Positions 14,796 to 23,209 of a DNA stretch of 25,151 nucleotides are shown piece by piece. The translations under genes were made by a program, and so were the position numbers. The stretch is from CAZHMN01 sp964533705. GTDB lineage: Bacteria; Electryoneota; B3-LCP. The notes below the pieces were generated by a model. The model ran no database searches. It had not been told where the DNA came from and was given only the letters and a program-made list of their open reading frames with translations. Positions within the stretch are counted from its first letter, which is position 1, and every line of letters starts with the position of its first letter. The stretch lies in NCBI GenBank assembly GCA_964533705.1, contig CAZHMN010000041.1, forward strand, positions 1 to 25,151. Direction: 5' to 3'.

Positions 14796-16229
14796 ATGGT
14801 AAAACCTGCGAAACTTCTGAATTATCCTGCGCTGCGAACGATCATCCGGGAGGCGCGCAATCAGAAGATAGAACTGTATCTGGTAGGCGGCGCGGTACGG
14901 GCACAGCTTCACCGGCCCGACGAGGAAATTGACAATGCCGACCTGCTGGTCATACGCGGCGTACGCCGCTTCGCCGAACACTTGGCCAAAGTGCTAAAGA
15001 GCCGCATGGTGATCATCAACCCGCGTTTTGACTCCGTGCTCATCCCCGCCGGGAAAATTGAATTTGAATTCTCAGGCCCCAGAGACATTACCAAAACGGG
15101 AGGTATTCGGGTTAATCTGCCCGATGATGCCCTGCAGCGGGATCTGATGTTGCGCGATTTCACCATCAACGCCATGGCTCTGCCGCTATCCCCCAGGCGC
15201 GGTGATATCATTGATCCCGCCGGGGGTCAAGCCGATCTGAAAAAACGCCTGATTCAAACGCCCATTTCAGCGGAAATCACGCTGCGTGAAGATCCGTTAC
15301 GCATGCTCCGGGCGGCACGGTTGGCAGCCCAATTAAACTTCTCACTATCCCCCGATCTCCTGAAGGCGATCCATCAGGAAAGGTATTCAATTACCTCTGT
15401 CAGCGTGGAACGGCGGACGGCTGAGCTCTTGAAAATATTATCCACTCCGAAGCCTTCCATCGGTCTAAAATTGCTCTATATTACCGGCCTGCTGGATGTG
15501 GCTTTCCCTGAAATCGCCGCTCTGGCAGCCATAAAGCAGAACAAAAAGCCTCGCCATAAAGACATCTTCGAACACACCATGAAGGTCGTGGATGCGGTTG
15601 CGGAAGCTGGAGGTTCCCTGCACACCAGAATCGCCGCCTTACTGCACGACGTCGGAAAGCCCGCCACCCGCCGCTATGACAGCAAGTTGGGCTGGACCTT
15701 CCACGGCCATGAAGTCGTCGGTGAGCGCATGGTGAAACAGTTGGGTCTGCGCTGGCGGTTGCCATCGGCGAGCACCGGGAAAGTCGCCAAATTAGTCCGG
15801 CTGCACATGCGCCCCATCAACCTCTCGGATGAGGGCGTTACCGATTCGGCGGTGCGGCGTTTGGGCGTTCAAGCCGGCGAAGACATTGATGAGTTGATCA
15901 TCCTCTGCCGCGCTGACGTGACCTCCTCCGACCCGAGGCGAGTGAAACGTTACCTGGCCAACTTTGAGAAAGTCGTCGAACACCTAAAAGACGTCGAAGA
16001 AAAGGACGAACTCAGAGCTTTTCAATCGCCGGTGCGGGGAGACGTCATCATGGCCGAAACCGGTCTTGAACCGGGGCCGTTGGTGGGCAAGCTCAAAAAG
16101 ATGATCGAAGAGGCCATCCTGGAGGGCACCATTCCCAACGAATACGACGCCGCTCTGGTCTATTTGAGAAAGATCAAAGATTCGGTATTGGCAGAGGATA
16201 CCCATTCCGCCCAAAAAAAGAATTCCTGA
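14796..16229 (+). CDS. CCA-adding enzyme/poly(A) polymerase-like nucleotidyltransferase with HD domain
   Basis: The 477-residue class II nucleotidyltransferase-fold protein has an N-terminal head (about 25-130) with LVGGAVRAQL at 29-38 and RDFTINAMALPL at 120-131. A neck follows with the template motif EDPLRMLRAARLAAQL (165-180), then an HD domain (about 250-350) with H284-D285 in LLHDVGKP and HGHEVVGERM, and a helical tail. The family repairs or builds the tRNA 3' CCA end, or adds poly(A), and the HD part can hydrolyse phosphoesters. The catalytic carboxylate pair, normally DxD after GGxVRD, reads N47-A-D49 (or E44-I-D46), and the Asp of VRD is Ala. Activity is therefore uncertain. No clear Shine-Dalgarno is visible. 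It lies between the TPR-like and Yip1 genes. Confidence 0.83.
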   Translation: MVKPAKLLNYPALRTIIREARNQKIELYLVGGAVRAQLHRPDEEIDNADLLVIRGVRRFAEHLAKVLKSRMVIINPRFDSVLIPAGKIEFEFSGPRDITKTGGIRVNLPDDALQRDLMLRDFTINAMALPLSPRRGDIIDPAGGQADLKKRLIQTPISAEITLREDPLRMLRAARLAAQLNFSLSPDLLKAIHQERYSITSVSVERRTAELLKILSTPKPSIGLKLLYITGLLDVAFPEIAALAAIKQNKKPRHKDIFEHTMKVVDAVAEAGGSLHTRIAALLHDVGKPATRRYDSKLGWTFHGHEVVGERMVKQLGLRWRLPSASTGKVAKLVRLHMRPINLSDEGVTDSAVRRLGVQAGEDIDELIILCRADVTSSDPRRVKRYLANFEKVVEHLKDVEEKDELRAFQSPVRGDVIMAETGLEPGPLVGKLKKMIEEAILEGTIPNEYDAALVYLRKIKDSVLAEDTHSAQKKNS

Positions 16230-16255
16230 AACATAAAATCAAACTGGGTAGAAAC

Positions 16256-16993
16256 ATGAATGAATCAAACGAAGAGATTCAGGTGCCTTCGGCGGAAACA
16301 AAGCCTGAATCCATGAATCTTCTGCAACGGGTTATCGGCGTCTTCAACGCTCCCAAACAGACGTTTGAGGACATCTCCGCCAGACCGGATTGGGTGTTTC
16401 CCCTTATTCTCATGATTGTTGTCACCATCGTCATGACGCAATTGATGGTTCCGGCGATCATTGAGGATTATAAATCCAGCGAAAGATTCGAAAAATTCAT
16501 GACCAGCGATCAGCTCACGCCCGAACAGGCTGAATCGGCTCAGGGAATGTATATCAGCACAATGAAGAAATTCACAGCCGTCAGTGCCGGTGTAACCACG
16601 GCGATTTCGAGTATATTGGCCGCGGCCATCCTGCTTTTTATCGGTAACATCATCCTCGGCGGCAACGCCAAGTTCCGCCAGATTTTCGCCATTTATTGTT
16701 GGGGAGGCCTGGTGGGATTGCTGGGTCTAATTCTGCGAACTCCGTTGGCGCTCGGAAAGATGAGCACAAAGGTCTACTTCAGCCCAGCTGTTTTATTTCC
16801 CCTGGAAGCAGAAGAGACCGTTCTTTTCAAAATAGCCGCCTCCCTGGACGTTTTCATTATCTGGCGGGTGATTCTGTTGGCGATTGGATTTACGGCTGTC
16901 TACAAAATCGCTTTTGGGAAATCTATGGCCACCTTAGGAGGCCTGTATGCGCTACTCGTCATAATCAGTCTCGCCTTTTCGGGGGCTTTATAG
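16256..16993 (+). CDS. Yip1 domain family membrane protein
   Basis: The 245-residue protein has a charged cytosolic N-terminus (about 1-45) with a LLQRVIGVFNAPKQTFEDIS motif, typical of bacterial Yip1-family proteins (PF04893). Five hydrophobic segments follow, at about 47-66, 108-135, 145-165, 195-220 and 225-243. A conserved-type GNIILGGNAKFRQIFAIYCW lies in the middle. The molecular role is unknown in bacteria. Genes of this family often sit next to tripartite exporters, as here: tolC begins 165 bp downstream, and the MacA/MacB-like genes follow. This supports an accessory or membrane-organising role, but that is inference from context. Confidence 0.75.
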   Translation: MNESNEEIQVPSAETKPESMNLLQRVIGVFNAPKQTFEDISARPDWVFPLILMIVVTIVMTQLMVPAIIEDYKSSERFEKFMTSDQLTPEQAESAQGMYISTMKKFTAVSAGVTTAISSILAAAILLFIGNIILGGNAKFRQIFAIYCWGGLVGLLGLILRTPLALGKMSTKVYFSPAVLFPLEAEETVLFKIAASLDVFIIWRVILLAIGFTAVYKIAFGKSMATLGGLYALLVIISLAFSGAL

Positions 16994-17158
16994 CAGTTCG
17001 CCGTAGAGATTATCCTGGACGGACGCATCATCGTCCCGGAAGTATGTGGCATATCCTTTGCCTTAATGGAAGCGACGCCGAACTTCCCCGCTTATTATAC
17101 TGTCCTTTTGGTTAACTGTAGTAGCGAAATGATACTCGAACGATCTCCGGAGAAGGAA

Positions 17159-18526
17159 ATGAAGCCATTAAGAATCCTCGGAATTATTCTCGTCTTTGTC
17201 CTGTCATGCAGCGCCACAGTTGGAGCTGGGACGGAAGATCAGGACGTTTCGCGCTTGGATGCTGCTGAACCGCTTACACCGGATGATCTCTATGAAATCG
17301 CCCTGCGGCACAATCCTGATCACCAGAAGTACGTGCAAAACGCCACTCTTTCGGGCGTAACGCTGCGCAGTGCCTGGGGCACCCTGATGCCGACTGCGAA
17401 TGCCAGCTACCAGATATCGCAGGACAATTACTACTATCCGACCTACGTGAATCCCGACGGCACGGTTTCAACGCTCGATGAGGCTTCAGAGGGAAAGTAC
17501 CGCTCATCCTCCGCCGCTATCACATTGCAGGAGAGCTTGAACTTGGGCGGCCAGCAGTATTTCACCATCAAAAATGCTTCGATCCAAAACCGGATGAATA
17601 GGCTTCTGGTTGCTTCTTCCGAAAAGGATCTTCGCTATAACGTCGCTCAGAACTACTACATTGTGCTGGCCAATAAGAGGCTGTTGGAATTGGCCAACAG
17701 AGTGTTGGAGCAAAAGAGAGAACAGTTGCGCCTGGCGCGGGCCAGGTTCGAAGTGGGTTCAGTTACCGAACTCGACGTGCTGCAGGCAGAGATTGATGTG
17801 GGGAATCAGGAAAACGCCGTGATAGAAGCCGAAAACAATCTTAAGTTGGCGCGTGAGGAATTGAATCGAACCCTTGGAGTTGCTCTCGATTCGAAGTACC
17901 CCCTGGTGGATGAATTCAGGATTTTCCAGCCCCAATTTACCCTGGAAGCTCTGATTGATGAGGCCATCCACAATCGCCCCGATTATCTGTATTATCAAGA
18001 CCAGGAAAAGTACCAGAAGAATAACGTCAAAATCAATTTCGGTGAGTTTTTGCCGAACTTGAGCGCTGCTCTCAGCTACATTCGGTCTGAAAATTCAGGC
18101 GCCGCCGAACCCTTTACGTTTGAACCTCGCAATCGGGATTTAAGGATGTCCTTGACCCTTTCCTGGAAAATCTTCTCCGGGTTCTCCAGAGAGGAGAGTT
18201 ACCAACAGAGCCGCGTAGCGCTAAAAAATGCCCGTTATGACCGCAACAACCAGGAGCTCCTTATCGAACAGGAAGTCCGTCAGGCATATTATACGCTGAT
18301 GCAAACCTACGAACAGTCGAAGGTAACGGCCAAGAACCGGGAACTGGGCGCCCGCCAATTGGCATTAGAGCAAGAACGATACCGTTTAGGGGCGACATCA
18401 CAACTGAACCTTAGAACCGCTCAGGTTACTTATGAACAGGCTGAAACGGATTACATCGCCAACATCTTCAGCTTCTGGTCCAATCTCGCGGCGTTGGAGC
18501 GGGCGGTCGGAAAAAAACTTCGATAA
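17159..18526 (+). CDS. tolC: TolC family outer-membrane efflux protein
   Basis: The 455-residue protein begins with a signal sequence (MKPLRILGIILVFVLSCSATVGAG); the VLSC could be a lipobox. Two repeats of the outer-membrane efflux domain follow. The first repeat includes LYEIALRHNPD, the long helical hairpin with RLARARFEVGSVTELDVLQAE and LNRTLGV. The second includes RPDYLYYQDQ, LSLTLSWKIFSGF, TYEQSKVTAKNRELG and RYRLGATSQLNLRTAQ. TolC proteins form trimeric channels across the outer membrane and periplasm that dock on MacA-like adaptors. I chose the ATG at 17159 because GGAG lies six bases upstream and it starts the signal peptide; an earlier ATG at 17066 would add a non-secretory extension. 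The next gene is the adaptor (53 bp). Confidence 0.93.
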   Translation: MKPLRILGIILVFVLSCSATVGAGTEDQDVSRLDAAEPLTPDDLYEIALRHNPDHQKYVQNATLSGVTLRSAWGTLMPTANASYQISQDNYYYPTYVNPDGTVSTLDEASEGKYRSSSAAITLQESLNLGGQQYFTIKNASIQNRMNRLLVASSEKDLRYNVAQNYYIVLANKRLLELANRVLEQKREQLRLARARFEVGSVTELDVLQAEIDVGNQENAVIEAENNLKLAREELNRTLGVALDSKYPLVDEFRIFQPQFTLEALIDEAIHNRPDYLYYQDQEKYQKNNVKINFGEFLPNLSAALSYIRSENSGAAEPFTFEPRNRDLRMSLTLSWKIFSGFSREESYQQSRVALKNARYDRNNQELLIEQEVRQAYYTLMQTYEQSKVTAKNRELGARQLALEQERYRLGATSQLNLRTAQVTYEQAETDYIANIFSFWSNLAALERAVGKKLR

Positions 18527-18579
18527 GTTTCGAAATTGTCAAATCATAAAACATTCTATAAGAACAAGAGCTTTACAGC

Positions 18580-19851
18580 ATGGCTAAGAAAAGAAAAAAG
18601 CGCTGGTTGAAGATCATAATTTTGGTCGTCGCCGTGCTTGTGGTCGCTGGATTGGTCGCCGGTAACCTCTCGCAGAACAAGGACAAGTCTATCGAAGTAT
18701 TGATGGTAAAAGCTCAACGCGGAAGGCTGGTACAGACCGTTCCCGGCACCGGCCGGGTGCAGCCCGAAATTCAGGTCAAAATTTCAGCGAACGTTTCGGG
18801 CGAAATTACGGGAATTTATGTTGAAGAGGGCGATCGCGTCAAGAAGGGCGATCTTCTGGTCAGCCTGGATCGGGAACGTTATGAAGCCGCGATGGAACAG
18901 GCACAATCGTCCTTGAAATCGGCGGAAGCCGCTCTGGAAAAATCGAAGAGCGAACTGGGGCGCGTTGAAGAATTAAATCAGCGCGGCATGGCTTCGCAAG
19001 CTGATCTCGAGGCCGCTCGGGCGGATTTTCTCTATCGAAGCGCCGAAGTGGAGCGCAGCCAAGCTTACCTGAAGCAAGCCAGAGACGATCTGGCCAAGAC
19101 CTCCATCTACGCGCCCATGGATGGGATCATTTCCCTGCTCAACAAGGAGCCGGGTGAAATGGCCCTGGGCGCTCAATTCCAGCAGGACATCATCATGATC
19201 GTCGCTGACATGAGCAAAATGGAAGTGGAGGTGGAGGTGGATGAGAGCGACATCGTTGATGTAGCTCTGGGAGATACCGCCACGGTGGAGATTGACGCCT
19301 ATCCGGATACGACGTTTCGGGGTGTTGTGCGGGAGATAGCCCATACGGCCACCACGCGCGGCTATGGAACCGCTGAAGAGATTACCAACTTCGTAGTAAA
19401 AATCAGGCTGTTGGACGTACCGAAAGGTATCAGGCCGGGGATGTCAGCCACCGCGGATATCATCACAGAAATTCGAGAGGATGCGCTCTACGTTCCGATT
19501 CAGTGCGTGGTCATGAAACCGCCACTCAAAGAGGCCGGGGAACCAGGCGAGGAATCCTCGAAGACGGATACGGTAAAATCCCAGGTTCCCGCCAAAAAGC
19601 CGGGTCGCTCCGCAGAAGAACTCAGCGAAGCCGTATTCAAGGTCACGGAGAACGTGGCCAGGCAAATTCCGGTTGTCACGGGAATTTCAAGCGATACGGA
19701 CATTGAAATCATCTCGGGATTAACCGAAGGTGATGAAGTCGTTTCCGGACCGTTCCGAACGTTGACCATGCGACTGAAGGATGGCGACTCCGTTCGGGCG
19801 AAGAAGGACAAAGCCGGGGAAAAAGGCGGCCGGGGTGAACGGTCAGCTTAG
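18580..19851 (+). CDS. macA: Periplasmic adaptor (membrane fusion) protein, MacA/HlyD-like
   Basis: The 423-residue protein has a basic N-terminus and one TM (about 10-29) and then periplasmic domains. The lipoyl half-motif is SANVSGEITGIYVEEGDRVKKG at about 69-90, an alpha-hairpin spans about 98-175, and the second lipoyl half is YAPMDGIISLLNKEPGE (177-193). Beta-barrel residues are about 205-300, and a C-terminal membrane-proximal domain has VVTGISSDTDIEIISGLTEGDEVV (365-388). It bridges the MacB-type transporter to TolC. A Lys/Pro/Ser/Glu-rich segment (about 313-350) interrupts the last domain after VPIQCVV; this looks like a flexible insertion. The tail is Lys/Gly-rich. Operon with the ATPase (34 bp on). 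Confidence 0.9.
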   Translation: MAKKRKKRWLKIIILVVAVLVVAGLVAGNLSQNKDKSIEVLMVKAQRGRLVQTVPGTGRVQPEIQVKISANVSGEITGIYVEEGDRVKKGDLLVSLDRERYEAAMEQAQSSLKSAEAALEKSKSELGRVEELNQRGMASQADLEAARADFLYRSAEVERSQAYLKQARDDLAKTSIYAPMDGIISLLNKEPGEMALGAQFQQDIIMIVADMSKMEVEVEVDESDIVDVALGDTATVEIDAYPDTTFRGVVREIAHTATTRGYGTAEEITNFVVKIRLLDVPKGIRPGMSATADIITEIREDALYVPIQCVVMKPPLKEAGEPGEESSKTDTVKSQVPAKKPGRSAEELSEAVFKVTENVARQIPVVTGISSDTDIEIISGLTEGDEVVSGPFRTLTMRLKDGDSVRAKKDKAGEKGGRGERSA

Positions 19852-19885
19852 CAGGCTGACGAAGAAATTATTGACGAGATGTGAG

Positions 19886-20596
19886 ATGAGCGACAACGGA
19901 GCGTTGATCCATTTGGAAAATGTGCATAAGGTTTACCAGGTCGGTGCAATCGAAGTGCATGCCCTACGGGGAATCAATCTGGACATCAAAAAGGGCGAGT
20001 ACGTAGCCATCATGGGCCCTTCTGGTTCGGGTAAAAGCACGTTGATGAATCTGATCGGATGTTTGGATACCGTGACCAGCGGGGAATACTGGCTCTCGGG
20101 TGAAAACGTATCAGACTTGTCAGATGATGAGTTGGCGCTCATCCGCAACAGGAGGATCGGATTTGTCTTCCAGACATTTAATCTGCTGCCGCGCGCCAAC
20201 GCCTTTCGTAACGTGGAGTTACCGCTGATCTACGCGGGGGTATCTCTGGGGAAGCGCAGGGAAAAAGCCATTCGCACCCTGGAGGCGGTTGGACTCGGTG
20301 ACCGCATTAATCATAAACCCGCCGAACTCTCAGGAGGACAGCGTCAGCGTGTAGCCTTGGCCCGTGCTCTGATCAACGATCCCTCGATCATTCTGGCGGA
20401 TGAGCCCACCGGCAACCTCGACAGTGCGACGGGCGAAGAGATCCTGCAACTGTTCGACAAACTTCACGCAGATAATAACACAATGATCGTCGTTACGCAC
20501 GAGGAGTTCGTCGCAGCTCGTGCCGCCCGCGTTGTGCGGTTACTGGACGGCGAGATCGTATCGGATACATATAACCACGTGTCGGCGCCAGCTTGA
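19886..20596 (+). CDS. ABC transporter ATP-binding protein, MacB/LolD type
   Basis: The 236-residue ATPase has Walker A GPSGSGKS (44-51), Q-loop Q96 in VFQTFNLLP, signature LSGGQRQRVALARAL (148-162), Walker B IILADEPTGNLD (168-179) and H-loop H205 in VVTHE. The sequence belongs to the MacB/LolD/FtsE class, which powers FtsX-type permeases rather than importers. ATP hydrolysis drives mechanotransmission from the cytosol to the periplasmic partner. I chose the ATG at 19886, 34 bp after the adaptor; upstream in-frame codons would add residues that do not resemble the family. Together with the permease at 20653 it makes the two-gene version of MacB, in which ATPase and permease are separate polypeptides. 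Confidence 0.93.
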   Translation: MSDNGALIHLENVHKVYQVGAIEVHALRGINLDIKKGEYVAIMGPSGSGKSTLMNLIGCLDTVTSGEYWLSGENVSDLSDDELALIRNRRIGFVFQTFNLLPRANAFRNVELPLIYAGVSLGKRREKAIRTLEAVGLGDRINHKPAELSGGQRQRVALARALINDPSIILADEPTGNLDSATGEEILQLFDKLHADNNTMIVVTHEEFVAARAARVVRLLDGEIVSDTYNHVSAPA

Positions 20597-20605
20597 CAGG
20601 GTAAG

Positions 20606-20656
20606 ATGCAAATTACCTATGAAAATCGCCCTTTATTAAAGCTGACCGGGAAATGA
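20606..20656 (+). CDS. Possible 16-codon leader peptide coupled to the ABC permease
   Basis: In the 56-bp gap between ATPase and permease, an ATG at 20606 (AGGG four bases upstream) opens 16 codons, MQITYENRPLLKLTGK, and ends in TGA at 20654-20656. That TGA overlaps the permease ATG as ATGA. The permease ATG has only a weak Shine-Dalgarno (ACCGGGAA), so ribosomes terminating here could reinitiate on it. The peptide itself has no recognisable function. It could be chance; the start-stop overlap is the main support. Confidence 0.3.
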   Translation: MQITYENRPLLKLTGK

Positions 20657-21876
20657 AAGTTTTCTTCTGGGATACATTCGAGGCCCTCGGCATCGCCTTC
20701 AGCGCCCTGATATCGAATAAGGTTCGGGCTATTCTGGCCACTCTGGGCATTGTCATCGGAGTGATGACCGTAGTGCTGATGATGACCATCGTGACGGGAC
20801 TCAATCAATCTTTCCGGACGCAATTATCAACGATCGGATCGGGGACAATATACATTCAGAGATTTCCCTGGATTATCCAGGATGACTTTTTCATTTACCG
20901 CAATAGACCCCGGCTGAGGATGGATGATTATGAAGCGGTGAAGGAACTTTGTCGCAACGCGAGCGCGGTTGCCCCCTATGTTGATACCCAGCGTCCCATT
21001 GCCTTCGGATCGGAAACGTTGCAGGGCGTCTATCTGATCGGGACCAATGAGGCTTATCTGGAAACTTCAGACGTCATGCCGGAAGTGGGACGTTTTATCA
21101 GCGCGATGGACGCGGCGGCCAATCGAGACGTGGCCGTCATCGGAAAAACGGTGGCTGAGGAGCTTTTCGGACCTCGCAATCCCATCGGTCAACGAGTACG
21201 GATCGGCTCGTACAACTTCAAGGTTGTGGGCGTTCTGGAAGAACAGGGGACGTTCTTCGGTCATAGTATGGACACCCAGGTCATCGTTCCCCTGGGCGCG
21301 ATGCTGAAGCACTTCGGTCGCAGAAGAGATTTATCCATCGTCGTCAAGGCGGCCAACCCGGATGAGATCGAGGACCTTAAGAGCGAACTAACGGGTATCA
21401 TGCGCCGTTCCCGCAAACTGGGTCCCGGTGAAAAGGACAACTTTTCCATCAACGAGCAGAGCCAATTGATGGATACGTATAGAGCCGTCACAGGTGGAGT
21501 TTACGGCGCAGGCATCATCATCGGCGGCATCTCGCTGCTGGTCGGCGGTATCGGCATTATGAACATCATGCTGGTCTCCGTCACCGAGAGAACCCACGAA
21601 ATCGGGATCCGCAAGGCACTGGGTGCGAGAAAGAGCCAGATATTGCGTCAGTTTCTGATTGAATCGGCTCTGATCTGTTCCGTGGGCGGCATCATCGGCG
21701 TGGGTCTGGCATGGTTGAGCGCTATGGTGATCAATCAGTGGTTACCTACTGCCATGCCCTGGTCGATTGCGCTGGGCGGCATGATCTTCGCGGCTTTGGT
21801 CGGCATCTTCTTCGGTTTGTTCCCGGCCGCCAGAGCTGCACGTTTGGATCCGATTATCGCGCTGCGCAGGGAATAA
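20653..21876 (+). CDS. ABC transporter permease, FtsX/MacB family
   Basis: The 407-residue protein has the MacB topology. TM1 is at about residues 27-50 (ATLGIVIGVMTVVLMMTIV), a large periplasmic MacB-core/Sabre-like region spans about 55-275 (with VAVIGKTVAEELFG and NPIGQRVRIG), and three TMs lie at about 280-305, 333-358 and 370-395. The cytosolic FtsX motif SVTERTHEIGIRKALGARK is present, and the C-terminus DPIIALRRE is typical. It works with the ATPase at 19886 and the adaptor and TolC upstream, exporting a periplasmic substrate such as a lipid, peptide, toxin or drug; the substrate is not inferable. The operon appears to end here. Confidence 0.93.
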   Translation: MKVFFWDTFEALGIAFSALISNKVRAILATLGIVIGVMTVVLMMTIVTGLNQSFRTQLSTIGSGTIYIQRFPWIIQDDFFIYRNRPRLRMDDYEAVKELCRNASAVAPYVDTQRPIAFGSETLQGVYLIGTNEAYLETSDVMPEVGRFISAMDAAANRDVAVIGKTVAEELFGPRNPIGQRVRIGSYNFKVVGVLEEQGTFFGHSMDTQVIVPLGAMLKHFGRRRDLSIVVKAANPDEIEDLKSELTGIMRRSRKLGPGEKDNFSINEQSQLMDTYRAVTGGVYGAGIIIGGISLLVGGIGIMNIMLVSVTERTHEIGIRKALGARKSQILRQFLIESALICSVGGIIGVGLAWLSAMVINQWLPTAMPWSIALGGMIFAALVGIFFGLFPAARAARLDPIIALRRE

Positions 21877-22181
21877 AGGCTCCCCACCAATAATCGCTGC
21901 ACGAAACTCACCTTTCCCAAAAACTTTAGGTCTTTTAGACCCAAGATCAAAAAATAGGCAAAAAACTATATATATTAAAATATGTTTTATATTATAATAA
22001 TATTTATATTTATGACATAGGACACAAACGCGCTAGACGAATTATATTATATTTCTATCGAATCAGCGCCTTCGTATCACAAATATAAAAAATTGCTTGA
22101 CAATTTTCGCCAACTTTCCTATTTTTGGAAAAATAGCGTAACCATTTGGCGTATCACAGAAACCAATTCGGAGAATCCCGG
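21877..22181 (+). promoter_or_regulatory. AT-rich intergenic region and promoter of the M23 peptidase gene
   Basis: This 305-bp gap holds no gene that I can see. Bases 21955-22070 are almost pure A/T runs, well above the surrounding composition, and could act as UP-element or nucleoid-protein binding DNA. A sigma-70-like promoter sits at 22097-22125: TTGACA (22097-22102), a 17-base spacer, TATTTT (22120-22125). The start would be near 22132, giving a leader of about 50 bases with GGAG (22170-22173) eight bases before the ATG. A small stem GGTCT/AGACC (21929-21941) after the permease gene lacks a U-run. Confidence 0.55.
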
Positions 22182-23093
22182 ATGCTGGGACAGCGGTTCA
22201 AGCTGATTTTCTTACATGGGGGAAGCTCAAAAAAGCGTGAATTCAATTTCACGAAGAAACAATTCCTGCTCTGCGCGGGCGCGTTCGCTCTGGCCTTTTT
22301 GCTGCTTTCAGTGATGACCGGCTCTACTCTTTACTCATGGTACAGCGCCAGCAGGCTCTCTGCATTGACCTATAAGAATTCCATGCTGGAGAAGCAGTTG
22401 GCCGCAGCCAGCGAGCAAATAGAGGAACTCGGAAGCAAAATAGATCAACTGGGTCAGCATGGCAGTGAGCTGCGCGCCTATGCCAATCTCCCTTTATTAG
22501 ATCCTGAAGCTCAGCAGATGGGTATCGGCGGTTCCTTGCCCTACAGGAACTCCATGAATTTCGGTGCCGAAGAGCTTCTGGCCAAGATCGAACAGCTCGA
22601 CCGCCAGATCAGCTTGCAGGAAAATTCTCTGGTCGAAGTCCGTGACCAAATAGAAAAGCAGAAAGATTATTTGCGCGGCGTTCCTTCCATCAGGCCGGTT
22701 GATGGTGGAGCCTTCTCCTCTTTCTTCGGCCGAAGGCGCGATCCGTTTACAGGGCGCTGGGAACCGCACATGGGCTTGGACATTCGCGCACCCACTGGTA
22801 CGCCAATTTACGCGGCGGCGGACGGAAAAATAATCCACGTGCGGCGAGAACCCGCATATGGGAGGACCGTCGTTATTGACCATGGAAATGGATATAAAAC
22901 AGTTTACGCTCATATGAACCGCTTCTACGTCACCAAGGGACAGCGCGTCAAGCGTGGCGATCCCATTGGCGAAGTGGGCAATACGGGACGTTCGACCGGG
23001 CCGCATCTGCACTATGAAGTGATTTTCAACAACCAGCACTTGAACCCGCTGGACTTCATGTTTGACGGGTACGCTGTGGCGAAATTACCGTAG
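22182..23093 (+). CDS. M23 family metallopeptidase (LytM/peptidoglycan endopeptidase-like)
   Basis: The 303-residue protein has a short cytosolic N-terminus, one TM (about 29-49), a coiled coil (about 60-165, Leu/Glu/Gln-rich) and a C-terminal LytM domain (about 175-300). All zinc ligands and catalytic residues are visible: H196 and D200 in HMGLDIRAP, H244 in VYAHM, and H275-x-H277 in GPHLHYEV. Active M23 enzymes cut peptide cross-links in peptidoglycan. The TM plus coiled-coil layout resembles proteins that remodel the wall in division or shape control. I chose the ATG at 22182 over an in-frame TTG at 22146 because GGAG lies eight bases upstream. Single gene, with its own promoter and terminator. 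Confidence 0.93.
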   Translation: MLGQRFKLIFLHGGSSKKREFNFTKKQFLLCAGAFALAFLLLSVMTGSTLYSWYSASRLSALTYKNSMLEKQLAAASEQIEELGSKIDQLGQHGSELRAYANLPLLDPEAQQMGIGGSLPYRNSMNFGAEELLAKIEQLDRQISLQENSLVEVRDQIEKQKDYLRGVPSIRPVDGGAFSSFFGRRRDPFTGRWEPHMGLDIRAPTGTPIYAAADGKIIHVRREPAYGRTVVIDHGNGYKTVYAHMNRFYVTKGQRVKRGDPIGEVGNTGRSTGPHLHYEVIFNNQHLNPLDFMFDGYAVAKLP

Positions 23094-23120
23094 TATTCCA
23101 GCTAATAGTGAAAAAGATAG

Positions 23121-23150
23121 GGGCGCCTGAATCGGCGCCCTTCGTGTTTT
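23121..23150 (+). terminator. Rho-independent terminator after the M23 gene
   Basis: Perfect 7-bp stem GGGCGCC (23121-23127) / GGCGCCC (23134-23140) with loop TGAATC, followed by TTCGTGTTTT. It begins 27 bases after the stop codon. Confidence 0.9.
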
Positions 23151-23209
23151 ATAAATCCTAATTAGAGATGAAGAAATGGATAAATTTAACCTTAGATCGG
23201 AAAAATTAC

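Noticed and set aside
16994..17158. The yip1 reading frame continues after its TAG without another stop into the tolC frame, suggesting read-through or a fusion
   Set aside because: A 55-codon stop-free run is not improbable by chance, the intervening residues match no family, and tolC has its own ribosome site and signal peptide at 17159.
21929..21941. Small stem GGTCT/AGACC after the ABC permease as an operon terminator
   Set aside because: Only five base pairs, three-base loop and no U-run follows; not enough to call a terminator.
22497..23039. 180-codon open frame on the minus strand within the M23 gene
   Set aside because: Antisense shadow of an intact LytM domain; no promoter, ribosome site or recognisable product.
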